DNA of 64,000 nt from positions 1 to 64,000 of the forward strand of contig JAKLJX010000029.1 of the NCBI GenBank assembly GCA_023150945.1. Direction: 5' to 3'. Numbering within the stretch: position 1 is the stretch's first letter; every line of letters begins with the position of its first letter. A program made the translations under genes and the position numbers. This DNA comes from a bacterium (lineage in GTDB: Bacteria > Zhuqueibacterota > Zhuqueibacteria > Zhuqueibacterales > Zhuqueibacteraceae). Under the pieces are notes generated by a model. It made no database searches. It was not told the origin of the DNA and saw nothing but the letters and a program-made list of their open reading frames with translations. Below, in pieces: positions 8,458 through 20,000 of this stretch.

Positions 8458-11400
8458 ATGCCGGACTTTTTGCAACGCATTTCCCAGCTCTCCCCCAAGC
8501 GGCTTGCACTGCTGGCGATGGAGCTGCAAGCCAAGCTCGAACGCGTCGAGCAGGAACAGCAGGAGCCGATCGCGGTCATTGGCATGGGCTGCCGTTTTCC
8601 CGGCGGCGCGCATGATCCTGAATCTTACTGGCGCTTGCTGCGCGACGGCGTGGATGCCATTCGCGAGGTGCCGGCCGATCGCTGGGACATCAACGCCTAT
8701 TATGATCCCGATCCCGACGCGCCCGGCAAAATGAGCACGCGCTTCGGCGGCTTTCTCGACCAGGTCGATCATTTCGATCCGCATTTCTTCGGCATTTCAC
8801 CGCGCGAGGCCGCGAGCATGGACCCGCAGCAGCGGCTGCTCCTGGAAGTGACCTGGGAAGCGCTCGAACATGCCGGCCTGGCCGCTGAACGTCTGGAAGG
8901 CAGCGCCACCGGCGTATTCCTCGGCATCTGCAGCTCGGATTATCCGCAGCTCTTGCTCGGCCAGGGGCCGGAGACTTTCGATGCCTACCTCGCCACCGGC
9001 GCCTCACATGCCATTGCCTCCGGCCGTCTGTCTTATGTGCTCGGCGTGCATGGTCCGAGCGTTTCGATCGACACCGCGTGCTCCTCCTCGCTGGTGGCGG
9101 TGCATCTCGCCTGTCTGCATCTCCGCAGCCGCAGTTGCCGCCTGGCGCTGGCCGGTGGCGTAAACGTGATGCTCACGCCCGATACCACCATCACGCTCTC
9201 GAAAGCGCGCATGATGTCGCCCGAGGGCCGCTGCAAGACTTTCGATGCCTCCGCCAACGGTTTCGTGCGCGGCGAAGGCTGCGGCATAATCGTGCTCAAA
9301 CGTCTGCGCGATGCGCTCGCTGACGGCGATAACATTCTCGCGCTGATTCTGGCCTCGGCGTGCAATCAGGACGGTCGCAGCAGCGGCATTACCGCGCCCA
9401 ACGGTCCGGCGCAGGAAGCCGTCATGCGCGAAGCCCTGCGCCTGGCGCGCCTGGCGCCGCGCCAAATCGGCTACGTCGAAACCCACGGCACCGGTACTGC
9501 GCTGGGCGATCCGATCGAAGTCAACGCGCTTGCCGCGGCGCTGGGCCAGGGCCGCGAGCCGGGCAATCGCTTGCTGCTCGGTTCGGTCAAAACCAACTTC
9601 GGCCACCTCGAAGGTGCGGCCGGCATCGCGGGTTTGCTCAAACTCGTGCTGGCCCTGCAGCATAAACAAATCCCGCCGCATCTGCATTTGCAGAAACGCA
9701 ATCCCTACATTCCGTGGGAAGATTATCCGCTCGACATACCGGCGGCGATGACGCCCTGGCCGGCGATCGACGGCAAACGCATCGGTGCCACCAGTTCGTT
9801 TGGCTTCAGCGGCACCAACGCGCATTTGGTGTTGGCGGAATGGGACAGCGCAGGCGCGCGCGAGTGGTTGCATGGAGGCGAAGCGGATGCTGCCGCGGGC
9901 CTGACGGCCGGCGCTTCGATCCCGTACGAACGGCCTCTGCATTTGTTCGCGCTTTCCGCGAAAAGCAAGCCGGCGCTGCAAGAGTTGGCGCAGCGCTATT
10001 CCAACCATCTGGCTGCTCATCCCGCAGCCGGCCTCGCGGATATGTGCTTCACCGCGAATACCGGGCGGTCGCATTTCACCCGGCGCGCCGTTCTTCTGGC
10101 AGACACCACAGCCGCCATGCAGGAGAAATTGGCCGCCCTGGCAGCGGGGCATTCGACAGAGGGCATGATGCTCGGCGAGCTGGCCGGTACCAAACGTCCC
10201 GAAGTGGTTTTTCTCTTCACCGGCCAGGGCGCGCAATACCCTGGCATGGCGCGCCGGCTTTATGAAACCCAACCGGTGTTTCGCGCTGCTTTGGAAAAAT
10301 GTGATGCGCTGTTGCGGCCCTATTTGGAAAGGCCACTACTTTCGGTTCTGTTCAGTAATCAGTCATCAGTTGTCAGTGATCAGTCATCACTGCCTACTGA
10401 CCACCGTTCACTGCTCACTGCTCACTGGCTTCATCAAACTGCTTATACCCAGCCTGCTTTGTTTGCGGTTGAATATGCCCTGGCGGAATTGTGGCGTTCG
10501 TGGGGCGTCGAGCCGGCCGCCGTGCTGGGCCACAGCGTGGGCGAATATGTTGCGGCCTGCGTTGCCGGCATGTTCAGCTTGGAAGATGGTTTGAAACTCA
10601 TCGCCAACCGCGGCCGGCTGATGCAGGCGCTGCCTGCCAACGGTGCGATGTCTGCTGTGTTCGCCGGCGAAGCGCGGGTGCGCCCGGCGATTGCCGCCTA
10701 TCGCGACAGTGTCGATCTCGCGGCGATCAACGGGCCCGAAAACCTCGTCATTTCAGGCGAGGCCGGTGCCGTGGCTGAAATCGTCGAGCGCTTGGCCAGC
10801 GAGGGCATCAAAAGCAAGTCGCTGAATGTCTCGCACGCGTTCCATTCGCCGTTGATGGAACCGATGCTCGACGCTTTCGAGAAGATCGCGGCCGAGGTCA
10901 ACTACGCAGCGCCGCGCATTCCTGTGCTTTCCAATCTCACTGCCGCGCCGCTCGATTTCGAGAGCGAGATAGGCAAGCTCAGCGGCGCTTCTTCGCAACC
11001 GGCAGCACTGAGCAAAGCGATGGCAGCCTATTGGCGCCGGCACGTGCGCCAGGCGGTGCGCTTCTCGGATTCGATCATTCGTTTGCAGCAGGAGGGCTAC
11101 CGTATCTTCCTCGAGATCGGCCCGCATCCGGTTTTGCTCGGCATGGCCGGCAAATGCCTGGAGGGACAAACCCCGCAACGGCCGGCGCCGCTTTGGCTGC
11201 CTTCCTTGCGCCAGGGCCGCGATGACTGGCAGCAGATGCTGCAGAGTTTGGCGGCGCTTTATCTGCAGAATGTGAACCTCGATTGGAACGGCTTCGATCG
11301 TGCTTATCCGCGCCGCCGGCTGGCGTTGCCGGCCTATCCGTTTCAGCGTGAGCGCTACTGGCTCGATCAAACCGTGGCGCGCAAATCCCAGCCGGCCGCC

Positions 11401-14400
11401 GTCCAGCAACGGCGCGCCCGTGATGAACAACCTGCTCGCCACCCGCTGCTGGGCCACAAGCTGGCCGGTCCGCTGCCCGTCTTCGAGATGCAACTCAGCC
11501 TGGCCGCGCTGAAGATGGTGGATGAGCATCGCGCCTATGGCGTCGCCGTGGTGCCGGGCGTGATTGTGTTGGTAATGGCTTTGGGGGCGGCGGCCGAGGC
11601 GTTGGGGGCGGCAACGGTGACATTGGAAGATGTCGTGATGCACGAGGCCCTGGTCTTGCCGGAGCACGGCAGCCGCACCGTGCAGGTGATTCTGACACCG
11701 GAAAACGCGGAGCGTGCCACGTTTCAGCTCTTCAGCAACGACGCGGCCGGTGCTGATCAGCGTGCAATATGGCGGCGGCATGCTTCCGGCAGAATCATTT
11801 TGAATCAACCCGCTGCCGACGCGGCGGAGAAATTCAACCTTGCTGAACTGCGCGCTCGCGGGAGTGAAGGCGAAGTGGCGGGGCTGATCGAACGCGTGCG
11901 CCGGCGCGGCATTCATGTCACGCCGCAATCGCAAACGCTCGCCCGCTTCTGGCACGGTGAGGGCGAAGCGCTCGGCCTGCTGCAGATGAATGCTGCCGTG
12001 CGCGGCGATTCTGAGGCCTTTCAAATTCACCCGGCCCTGCTCGATGCCTGTTTGCATACGCTCGAAGCAGCGTTGCCGGCTGTGGACCATGCGGCCGAAG
12101 GCACCTACATGCTGATGGGTCTGGCGCGTTTTGAATTGCGGCGCCGGCCAAGCGCGCAGGTGTGGGCGCACGCCCGGCTGCAGGAGAGTCGTGAAGCCAG
12201 GCGCGAGACATTGACGGCGGACTTGACTTTGTGTGACGAGGAGGGCGGCATCTTCGGCCGTCTCTCCGGCTTGCAGTTCAAGCGCGCCCGGCCGGAGAAC
12301 ATGCTGCGCTCGCAGCTCCGGCACCTGAACGACTGGCTTTACGAAGTGCAGTGGCAACCCCAGCCGGCCACCGGCGTAGAGCAGCCGCAGCCCGCGGATT
12401 TCATCCCCGGCCTCGCGGAAATCGCCCGCGCCGTGCAGCCGCACCTCGGCCGGATCTATCGCGAGAACGAGCTTGCCGTCTATGATGAGCTGCTGCCCCG
12501 GCTGGATGCAGTGTGCGGTGCCTATGTCAGCACGGCGCTGCAGCAACTTGGTTTCGAATTCACGCCGGGCAACCGGTTCCAGCCCGACGAGTTGATGGCG
12601 CATCTGCGGGTGCAAGCCCGGCATCGCCGTTTGTTCGAGCGCATGCTGCTCATGCTGCAGGAAGATGGCTTGTTGATGGCGGACGGCAGCACTTGGGAAG
12701 TCCGCACCGCGCCGGCGCCACGCGATCCCGGCGCCGAGATGAACGCCTTGCAGGCGGCCTTTCCGGCTTGTGCCACGGAATTGGCGATCACGCGGCGCTG
12801 TGGTGAGGGACTGGCGGCGGCGCTGCGCGGCGAGGTCGATCCGCTGCAGTTGCTTTTCCCCGGCGGCTCGCTGGAAGACACCGAGAAGCTCTATCAAGAA
12901 GCGCCGAACTCCAAGGCCTTCAATCTGCTGTTGCGCGAGGCCGTGGCCACCGCCGTGCAGAAGCTGCCGCAAAACCGCCGGCTGGCCGTGCTCGAAATCG
13001 GAGGCGGCACCGGCGGCACCACCAGCCGCTTGTTGCCGATTCTGCCCGCCGAGCGCACGGAATATGTTTTCACGGACATTGGGCAACTCTTCACGGCCAG
13101 AGCCGCGCAGAAGTTTAGAGACCATTCTTTCGTGCGCTATCAGGTGTTGGATATCGGCGCGGATCCGCTGGCGCAGAACCTTCCCGGCCATCATTTCGAT
13201 TTGATTGTCGCGGCGAATGTGCTGCATGCCACCAGTGATTTGCGGATGACGCTGGCCAACGTGCAGAAACTGCTGGCGCCCGGTGGCCTGCTGGTCTTGC
13301 TCGAAGGCTCGGTGCCACAACGTTTCGGTGATTTGACCGTGGGCCTGACCGAAGGCTGGTGGAGTTATTCCGACAAGGACCTGCGCCCCGACTATGCTTT
13401 ACTTTCCGAGGAGAAGTGGTTGGCGCTGCTCAAAGCCATGAGCTTCACGGAGGCGGTCGCCATTCCCGCTGGCGCTGATCGTGTCGGTGTGCTGCGCACT
13501 CAGGCGGTGATTTTGGCACGCGGCCCGCTGGCAGTGTCCGGCAAGAACGGCAGCGCAGGGAGAGCAAAAAGGGAAAAGGGGAGCTGGATCATCCTGGCGG
13601 ATGAATCCGGCGTGGCAGAACAGCTCGCGCAGAGATTGCGTGGCGAGGAACAAACACCGATTTTGGTGCATGCCGGTGACAGCTTTGCCGCGCACTCCGC
13701 GCAGCAGTTCAGCCTCAATCCCGGCGAGCCGGAGGATTTCAAACGCTTGTTGCGGGAAACGCTGACGCCGGATCTGCCGCCCTGTCGCGGCATTGTGCAT
13801 TTGTGGGCGCTCGATGCGCCGCCATTCGCCACCATCACACCGGCGAATCTGGCTGCAGCTCAATTCAATACAATTTCTGGTGCGCTGCATATCGTGCAAG
13901 CGCTGGCAGCAGTCGCCGCGGCAAAGTCCGCAGGCCTGTGGCTGGTGACGCGCCGGGCGCAGCCGGTTGAGCCGGATCCCGGAGAACTGGCAGCGCCGCA
14001 AGCGCCATTGTGGGGATTGGGCAAAGTCATCGCGATGGAGCATCCGGAATTGCGCTGCACGCTGGTCGATCTCGATGCTGGCGACGGCGCGCCCGAACTG
14101 CAGCGCGAGATAATGACACAGGACAGCGAAGATCAAATTGCTTTGCGCCGCGGCGTGCGCTATGTGCCGCGGCTGGTTGCCAGCGCAATGCGCCTCGACC
14201 CGCCGGCCGGCAGCCGTCTGCCGATTACCGGCGAGGGGACTTACCTCGTCACCGGCGGCTTGGCGGGCCTCGGCTTGCTGACCGCGCACTGGCTGGTCGA
14301 GCAGGGCGGCCGCCATCTCGTGCTGCTGGGCCGCAGCGCGCCTTCGGAAGCGGCGCAGGCAACGATTCGCGAGATGGAAGCCGCCGGCGCGCAAATCGCC

Positions 14401-15465
14401 GTCGCGCGCGCTGACGTGGCGGATTACGATCGCATGGCGCAGGTCATCGCGGACATCCACTCCAGCCTGCCGCCGTTACGCGGCATCATTCATTCCGCCG
14501 GCGCCATCGATGACGGCGTGTTGCTGCAGCAGAATTGGCCGCGCTTCGAGAAAGTGCTGCGTGCCAAAGTGCTCGGCGCGTGGAATCTGCATGCGTTGAC
14601 GCAAGACCAACCGCTCGACTTTTTCGTGCTGTATTCGACCGGCGCCTCGCTGGTCGGTTCCGCGGGCCAGGGCAATCACGCGGCGGCCAACACGTTCATG
14701 GATGTGCTGGCGCATCAGCGTACCGCTCTAGGCCTGCCGGCGTTGAGCATCAACTGGGGCGCATGGTCGGAGATCGGCACGGTGACCCGCCACCGCCAAG
14801 GTGACCGCATTACGCTGCACGGCAGAAGCGCGATTGCGCCGCTGCAGGGTTTGCTCATTCTCGAACGTTTGCTGCAGGGCGCACCGCCACAAATCGGCGT
14901 GCTGCCGGTGGACTGGGCCGAAGCGTTTGCCGGCATGGGCGAACGCCTGCATGCGCCCTTCTTCGCGGAAATCCGGCGGGGCGTGAGCAGCCGGCCGGCT
15001 GTTGCGAGCGGGCAGCAACCCGGCGACGAGGAGGCGCCACCGGCAACCCTGCTGGCCCGCCTCAAAGCCGCGCCGGTGAGCAAGCGCCGGCAAATGCTGC
15101 AGCAGTTCGTGCAGGAGCAGGCGGTGAGAGTGTTGGGATTGGGTCCCTCCCGGCCCGTGCCGTTGCACCAGCCGTTGACCGAGCTGGGCCTCGATTCGCT
15201 GATGGCGGTGGAACTGCGCAATGCGCTCGGCAAGGCGGTGGAACAAACTCTGCCCGCGACCTTGCTGTTCGATCATCCGGCGATCGAGAACCTGGTCGAT
15301 CATCTCGGCAAAAATGTGCTGGGGTTGGAGATTTCCGCTACCGGCGAGGAAGAATCGCCCAAGGCCAACGGCAAGCCCGCGCCGGCCGCGAAGGAAGCGG
15401 AGTTGGATGCGCTGTCCGATGAGGAAATGGCGGCGTTGCTCGAGGAGAAATTGAGGGGATTCTAG
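8458..15465 (+). CDS. modular type I PKS, module 2: KS-AT-DH-cMT-KR-ACP
   Basis: One C-methylating module of 2335 residues without an ER. The ATG at 8458 follows GAAGGAAGACG, a good ribosome-binding site. Approximate domains: KS from 35 with Cys 208; AT with Ser 693 (GHSVGE) and [10 protein letters not shown], malonyl type; DH with His 1024 ([10 protein letters not shown]) and LLDACLH; SAM methyltransferase [11 protein letters not shown] at about 1512; structural KR half about 1700-1900; KR from 1929 ([11 protein letters not shown]); ACP Ser 2247 (GLDSLM). The KR is doubly unusual: residue 2074 is His in NHAAAN where the catalytic Tyr should be, and the serine 13 residues before it is Thr (YSTGASLVG). 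The KR may therefore be weak or inactive, which would leave an alpha-methyl beta-keto unit despite the DH. The C-terminus ([17 protein letters not shown]) is the docking tail. The close architectural match to module 1 suggests a shared origin distinct from modules 3-7. Confidence 0.95.
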   Translation: MPDFLQRISQLSPKRLALLAMELQAKLERVEQEQQEPIAVIGMGCRFPGGAHDPESYWRLLRDGVDAIREVPADRWDINAYYDPDPDAPGKMSTRFGGFLDQVDHFDPHFFGISPREAASMDPQQRLLLEVTWEALEHAGLAAERLEGSATGVFLGICSSDYPQLLLGQGPETFDAYLATGASHAIASGRLSYVLGVHGPSVSIDTACSSSLVAVHLACLHLRSRSCRLALAGGVNVMLTPDTTITLSKARMMSPEGRCKTFDASANGFVRGEGCGIIVLKRLRDALADGDNILALILASACNQDGRSSGITAPNGPAQEAVMREALRLARLAPRQIGYVETHGTGTALGDPIEVNALAAALGQGREPGNRLLLGSVKTNFGHLEGAAGIAGLLKLVLALQHKQIPPHLHLQKRNPYIPWEDYPLDIPAAMTPWPAIDGKRIGATSSFGFSGTNAHLVLAEWDSAGAREWLHGGEADAAAGLTAGASIPYERPLHLFALSAKSKPALQELAQRYSNHLAAHPAAGLADMCFTANTGRSHFTRRAVLLADTTAAMQEKLAALAAGHSTEGMMLGELAGTKRPEVVFLFTGQGAQYPGMARRLYETQPVFRAALEKCDALLRPYLERPLLSVLFSNQSSVVSDQSSLPTDHRSLLTAHWLHQTAYTQPALFAVEYALAELWRSWGVEPAAVLGHSVGEYVAACVAGMFSLEDGLKLIANRGRLMQALPANGAMSAVFAGEARVRPAIAAYRDSVDLAAINGPENLVISGEAGAVAEIVERLASEGIKSKSLNVSHAFHSPLMEPMLDAFEKIAAEVNYAAPRIPVLSNLTAAPLDFESEIGKLSGASSQPAALSKAMAAYWRRHVRQAVRFSDSIIRLQQEGYRIFLEIGPHPVLLGMAGKCLEGQTPQRPAPLWLPSLRQGRDDWQQMLQSLAALYLQNVNLDWNGFDRAYPRRRLALPAYPFQRERYWLDQTVARKSQPAAVQQRRARDEQPARHPLLGHKLAGPLPVFEMQLSLAALKMVDEHRAYGVAVVPGVIVLVMALGAAAEALGAATVTLEDVVMHEALVLPEHGSRTVQVILTPENAERATFQLFSNDAAGADQRAIWRRHASGRIILNQPAADAAEKFNLAELRARGSEGEVAGLIERVRRRGIHVTPQSQTLARFWHGEGEALGLLQMNAAVRGDSEAFQIHPALLDACLHTLEAALPAVDHAAEGTYMLMGLARFELRRRPSAQVWAHARLQESREARRETLTADLTLCDEEGGIFGRLSGLQFKRARPENMLRSQLRHLNDWLYEVQWQPQPATGVEQPQPADFIPGLAEIARAVQPHLGRIYRENELAVYDELLPRLDAVCGAYVSTALQQLGFEFTPGNRFQPDELMAHLRVQARHRRLFERMLLMLQEDGLLMADGSTWEVRTAPAPRDPGAEMNALQAAFPACATELAITRRCGEGLAAALRGEVDPLQLLFPGGSLEDTEKLYQEAPNSKAFNLLLREAVATAVQKLPQNRRLAVLEIGGGTGGTTSRLLPILPAERTEYVFTDIGQLFTARAAQKFRDHSFVRYQVLDIGADPLAQNLPGHHFDLIVAANVLHATSDLRMTLANVQKLLAPGGLLVLLEGSVPQRFGDLTVGLTEGWWSYSDKDLRPDYALLSEEKWLALLKAMSFTEAVAIPAGADRVGVLRTQAVILARGPLAVSGKNGSAGRAKREKGSWIILADESGVAEQLAQRLRGEEQTPILVHAGDSFAAHSAQQFSLNPGEPEDFKRLLRETLTPDLPPCRGIVHLWALDAPPFATITPANLAAAQFNTISGALHIVQALAAVAAAKSAGLWLVTRRAQPVEPDPGELAAPQAPLWGLGKVIAMEHPELRCTLVDLDAGDGAPELQREIMTQDSEDQIALRRGVRYVPRLVASAMRLDPPAGSRLPITGEGTYLVTGGLAGLGLLTAHWLVEQGGRHLVLLGRSAPSEAAQATIREMEAAGAQIAVARADVADYDRMAQVIADIHSSLPPLRGIIHSAGAIDDGVLLQQNWPRFEKVLRAKVLGAWNLHALTQDQPLDFFVLYSTGASLVGSAGQGNHAAANTFMDVLAHQRTALGLPALSINWGAWSEIGTVTRHRQGDRITLHGRSAIAPLQGLLILERLLQGAPPQIGVLPVDWAEAFAGMGERLHAPFFAEIRRGVSSRPAVASGQQPGDEEAPPATLLARLKAAPVSKRRQMLQQFVQEQAVRVLGLGPSRPVPLHQPLTELGLDSLMAVELRNALGKAVEQTLPATLLFDHPAIENLVDHLGKNVLGLEISATGEEESPKANGKPAPAAKEAELDALSDEEMAALLEEKLRGF
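10351..10428 (+). repeat. AT-domain insert of CAGTGATCAGT type, module 2
   Basis: Same position in the AT as in module 1. The left part repeats CAGT(A/C)ATCAGT and GTGATCAGT; the right part repeats the reverse-complement TCACTGCTCACTG. It is nearly identical to the copy in module 4 (25950-26028), which suggests recent exchange. Confidence 0.85.
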
Positions 15466-15576
15466 GCGGATGTTGAGATCGTTTATGTCAGATCACGTTG
15501 GTTTTGCATAAGGAATGCATTTGAGTGCTACGTCGTTGTCAAGACGTAAAACAGAAACACCTTGCGATCATGCCCT

Positions 15577-15826
15577 ATGATTCATCTACCACAAATATGG
15601 GAATGCATTGAACGCCATATGCCCAGAGGGCAGTGGCAGGACATACGGGGCATTTATCGGCTGATTGAGCACAATCTTGATCTCGATGAGGAAGACTATG
15701 AGCCTCAAGCTCCAGCTTCATCAATACCCAAGTGGCAGCGCAATGTGCGAAATGTACTGCAATATTAGGAGGAAGACTGGTGAGATCGAGTGGAACGGTA
15801 ATCGCAGATATCGAATCCTGACTTGA
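15577..15826 (+). pseudogene. small helix-turn-helix-like gene broken by a +1 frameshift
   Basis: An ATG at 15577 opens a 63-codon frame (begins MIHLPQIWECIERHMP) that stops at the TAG of 15766-15768, right after RNVRNVLQY. Dropping one T at about 15766 restores a continuous frame through RRKTGEIEWNGNRRYRILT, ending at the TGA of 15824-15826. The restored protein has about 82 residues. The (W/K)RNVRNVLQ...TGEI.W.G...YR pattern resembles N-terminal winged-helix domains I associate with restriction or HNH endonuclease proteins; this is from memory. Either a true pseudogene or a single-base sequence error would explain it. It lies outside the synthase operon logic, next to a toxin-like pair. Confidence 0.7.
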
Positions 15827-15876
15827 GATATGCTGGCCTGATCGGCAGTCATGCGCAAACTCGCCCTTCTCCGTGA

Positions 15877-16521
15877 CTACAATGTGGGCGCGGATCTCTC
15901 GATCAGCCATGTAATCGTGTTTTTTTGGAATGACTGCAATGCCTCGATGGTGACCGGCTTGAGCATGAAGGCTGGGATTTCGTGAAGCTCAAATTGGCTC
16001 AACGTATAGGCGAGCACTTCCAATGAGAGGCCGGCGTCTTTTTGCTGTGCGAGTTCAAAGTACTTCGGCACCGTGCAGCCAGCCAGATCGAGAAAATAGA
16101 GATCGAGCAAGTCTTTGATTTCGGTTCGCCCCAACGCTGCGCAGATCTTGTTGGCGGTGATGTCCTCTATGGAATCGACCAGCACGTTTCCGAATCGAGT
16201 AGGCGGCTTGATTGATGCGGCATAGTCCCGCGAGAAATGTAATGTCAACGGGTCTTCGGGGGTGCCAACGCGAAAATGTTTGAAGTAGGATGTGACACGC
16301 ACCGGCGTGAAAGCAATCTTGAGTTCCCGGCACGCTCTGCTGGTTATGGCATCAGCAGCTTGAAAAGCGTCATCGTCTTGAGTGAAGAGATCAAGATCTT
16401 CGGAGTAGCGGTGATACAAATAGTATGCACTCAACGCTGTGCCGCCCGTCAGATAGTAAGCATCAGTCATCTGAAAGAAGGCTTCCAGGAAGCTACTTTG
16501 CAGTGGGCTCAGAATGTTCAT
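15877..16521 (-). CDS. nucleotidyltransferase of the AbiEii/AbiGii toxin (DUF1814) family
   Basis: A predicted 214-residue nucleotidyltransferase-fold protein. The diagnostic region is YYLTGGTALSAYYL followed by HRYSEDLDLF, giving the GG(S/T)...DxD metal-binding signature of the family. A second conserved stretch, DITANKICAALGR followed by KDLLDLYFL, is typical as well. AbiEii-type proteins act as toxins or abortive-infection effectors that transfer nucleotides to tRNA in characterised members. The start MNILSPLQSS at 16521 was chosen over longer in-frame options because it precedes the conserved N-terminus; MASSNRMNIL at 16539 is possible. It overlaps the upstream minus-strand gene by 29 bp, so the two are probably translationally coupled. 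It sits between PKS modules 2 and 3 on the opposite strand and has no obvious biosynthetic role. Confidence 0.85.
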   Translation of the reverse strand: MNILSPLQSSFLEAFFQMTDAYYLTGGTALSAYYLYHRYSEDLDLFTQDDDAFQAADAITSRACRELKIAFTPVRVTSYFKHFRVGTPEDPLTLHFSRDYAASIKPPTRFGNVLVDSIEDITANKICAALGRTEIKDLLDLYFLDLAGCTVPKYFELAQQKDAGLSLEVLAYTLSQFELHEIPAFMLKPVTIEALQSFQKNTITWLIERSAPTL

Positions 16522-16927
16522 CCGGTTTGACGATGCCATGTGCCAGCCATTGCGTGTACATGAACTCCCAAAACTTTCGCTCGCGGCCCAGGCGCGGCAG
16601 CAGGCGTTCGCGGTAGGCGAGAAAATTCTCGAGAGTGATGAATTTCCAAACATCGGCATAGCGCGCGTCGCGCAGAATTTTGGCCATCAGCCAAATCTTC
16701 TTGGACTCCTCGCCGGTCGCGAGCATCTCCTTGATCTGGCCGACCGTGTAGCGATAGTCCCACATGAAATATGGGACGATGTCGTCGCGGGAGAGATCGA
16801 GCAACGCATGTTCGGTTTTGGCATTCACGACGATTCCCTTCTGCACGGTTGTTCTATCGGCCAGCCGCTCGGGCCGCAAATATGGCGTGACCAGTTTCAA
16901 TATATGCCAAGCGAGAATTTGTTGCAA
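16493..16927 (-). CDS. conserved hypothetical protein, probable partner of the AbiEii-like toxin
   Basis: About 144 residues, without recognised catalytic motifs. It includes HALLDLSRDDIVPYFMWDY, then KKIWLMAKILRDARY and LPRLGRERKFWEFMYTQW. I recall small proteins of this sequence type immediately upstream of AbiEii-like nucleotidyltransferases, which suggests an antitoxin or cognate partner; the exact family is not certain. The start is uncertain: TTG at 16927 is the only plausible in-frame initiator, and GGGCGGCCGGTG lies a little upstream without good spacing. It overlaps the nucleotidyltransferase gene by 29 bp. It is divergent from module 3, sharing the 16928-17069 spacer, so regulatory crosstalk with the synthase promoter is conceivable. 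Confidence 0.65.
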   Translation of the reverse strand: MQQILAWHILKLVTPYLRPERLADRTTVQKGIVVNAKTEHALLDLSRDDIVPYFMWDYRYTVGQIKEMLATGEESKKIWLMAKILRDARYADVWKFITLENFLAYRERLLPRLGRERKFWEFMYTQWLAHGIVKPDEHSEPTAK

Positions 16928-17069
16928 TTCTTTGTTTTCACCGGCCGCCCTTGAATTCCTGTCCGGTTGTTGATTGAATATTGAACCGACTTGGTCGGAT
17001 TCACCGCCGGGTCGATACGTCCGCTGGAGATTCCAGCCTGTTTCGCCCGGCGTTGATTGAGGAACCTGA

Positions 17070-20000
17070 ATGAGTATTCCCGCTCAACCCAAAGACCAGC
17101 GCGAGCTGCTCAAACGCGCGTTGTTGAAAATCGACGACCTGCAAGCCCGGCTCGACCGGCTCCATGAGCCGATCGCCGTGATCGGCATGAGCTGCCGCTT
17201 TCCCAACGGCGCCAATGATCCGGAAAGCTTCTGGCGCTTGCTGCGCGCGGGTGTCGATGGCATCACTGAAATTCCGCCGGAGCGCTGGAACGTGGACGAG
17301 CATTACGATCCCGATCCCAGTGTTCCCGGCAAGATGTACACGCGCCGCGCCGGCTTCGTCGATGGCGTCGATCGTTTCGATCCGCAATTCTTCGGCATTG
17401 CGCCGCGCGAAGCGGTGAGCATGGACCCGCAGCAGCGCTTGCTGTTGGAGGTGACCTGGGAGGCGTTGGAGCACGCCGGCCAGGCGCCGGCAAAACTCGC
17501 CGGCTCACGCACCGGCGTTTACCTCGGCATCAGCGGCAACGATTACTCGCATCTGCAATCCTCCTCCGGCGAGCGGGATTACATCGACACCTACTTCGGC
17601 GCGGGTGTGGCGCACAGCATTGCCTCCGGCCGGATTTCCTATTTGCTCGGCCTGCAAGGCCCGAGCGTTTCCGTTGACACCGCCTGCTCGGCCTCGCTTA
17701 CCGCTTTGCATCTTGCCTGCCAAAGCCTGCGTCTGGGCGAAAGTGATATGGCGCTGGCCGGCGGCGTGAATGTGATTCTCTCGCCGGACGGCATCATCAC
17801 CGCTTCGCAGGCGCGCATGCTCTCGCCCGACGGCCGCTGCAAAACCTTCGACGCCTCCGCCGATGGTTACGTGCGCGCGGAAGGCTGCGGCATGGTCGTG
17901 CTCAAACGCCTGTCCGATGCCCTCGCCAACCACGACGACATCCTCGCCCTCATTCGCGGCACCGCCGCCAACCAGGATGGCCGCAGCAGCGGCCTGACCG
18001 CCCCCAACACCGCGGCGCAGCAAGCCGTGATTCGCGAAGCGCTGGCGAAGTCCGGCCTGCAACCCGGTGACATTTCCTATCTCGAAACGCACGGCACCGG
18101 CACCTCGCTGGGTGATCCCATCGAAGTGCAGTCGCTGGGCGCGGTGTTCGGCGCGGACCGTTCGCCCGAGCATCCTCTGTTGATCGGCGCGGTGAAATCC
18201 AACATCGGCCACCTCGAAGCTGCCGCCGGCATTGCGGGTTTCATCAAAACCGTGCTGGCGCTGCAGCAGCGTGAACTGCCGCCGAGCCTGCATGTGCGCA
18301 AACTGAATCCCTACATCGCGTGGGACAAGCTGCCGATCAAAGTCGTGACCGAGGCCATGCCCTGGCCCCTGCCGCCCAACCAGCGCCGCCTGGCGGGCGT
18401 AAGCTCGTTCGGTTTCAGCGGCACCAACGTGCACGTCATTCTGGAGGAAGCCCCGGCGCGCCCACCGGCCGAGGAGACGAGCCAGGTCGATCGGCCGCTG
18501 CATCTGCTCACCCTTTCGGCAAAGAGCGAAGCGGCGCTCAAGGCGTTGGCGGGCCGCTATGCGCGCCATTTTGCGGAGAATGACGCGGCGGCGCTCGGCG
18601 ACCTATGTTTCACGGCAAATGCGGGGCGCGGCCATTTCACTCACCGGTTGGCCGTGACGGCGGAGGCGCTCACGACGGCGCGGGAGAAACTGGCGGCTTT
18701 CTCCGCCGGACAAATGCCCGCCGGTTTACATTTGGGCAAAGTCGATGAGAGCCAGCGGCCGGAAATCGCGCTTCTGTTCACCGGACAGGGCGCGCAATAT
18801 CTCAACATGGGCCGTCAGCTCTACGAGACCCAGCCGAGTTTCCGCCGGACGCTCGACCGCTGCGATGAAATTTTGCGGGCGCATCTTGAACAGCCGCTGC
18901 TCTCTGTGTTGTTCAGTGATCAGTCAGCAGTGGCCAATGATCAGTCAACAGTGACCAGTGATCAGTCAACAGTGGCCGGTGATCAGTCACGCCGGCCGGC
19001 TGATCACCGATCACCGATCACTGCTCACTGGCTGCATCAAACCGCCTATACGCAGCCCGCGTTGTTTGCGCTGGAATATGCGCTCGCGGAGTTGTGGCGC
19101 GCCTGGGGCGTGACACCAGCGCTGGTGATGGGCCACAGCGTGGGCGAATACGTGGCGGCGTGCGTCGCGGGCGTGTTCAGTTTGGAAGACGGTTTGAAAT
19201 TGATCGCGGCCCGTGGCCGGCTGATGCAGGCGCTGCCGCGCAACGGCGCGATGGTGGCGGTGTTTGCCGAAGAAGCGGCCGTGCGCGCAGCGCTGGCGCC
19301 GTTTGTGGACCGTGTTGACATTGGCGCGATCAATGGTCCCACCAACATCGTCATCTCAGGCGAAGCTGCGGCAGTGGCGGAACTGGTCGCGCAATTCGAC
19401 AGCGCGGGCGTCAAGAGCAAACAACTGACCGTCTCACATGCCTTTCATTCGCCTTTGATGGACCCGATGCTGGAGGAGTTCGAACGGATCGCGGCGGAAA
19501 TCGAGTATGCTGCGCCGCGCATCGGTTTGATTTCCAATCTCACCGGCAAGCTCGTGGCCGAAGATGAAGTCACCAACGCGCAGTACTGGCGCCGCCACGT
19601 GCGCGGCGCGGTGCGCTTTGCCGAGGCCATGGCGGCGCTGCAGCAGCAGGGCTGCCGAATCTTTCTCGAAATTGGCCCCAGCCCGACTTTGCTGAGCATG
19701 GGGCAGCGCTGCCTGCCCGAAGGCTCAGGCTTGTGGCTGCCCTCGCTGCGCCAGGGCCGTGCCGATTGGCAAACCATGCTGGATTCGCTCGCCGGCCTGT
19801 ATGTTCACGGCGTGAATGTAGATTGGGCGCGCTGCGACCGCGATTATGCTCGCCGCCGCGTCATCCTGCCGACTTATCCGTTTCAACGCAGCCGCTATTG
19901 GGCCAAGGCCGCAGAGCGGGGCAAGGCGCGAGGGGCAAGAGGCAAGGCACAAGGGGCAGGGCATCCGCTGCTGGGCGAGCGTTTGCGGTCCGCTGTGAAA

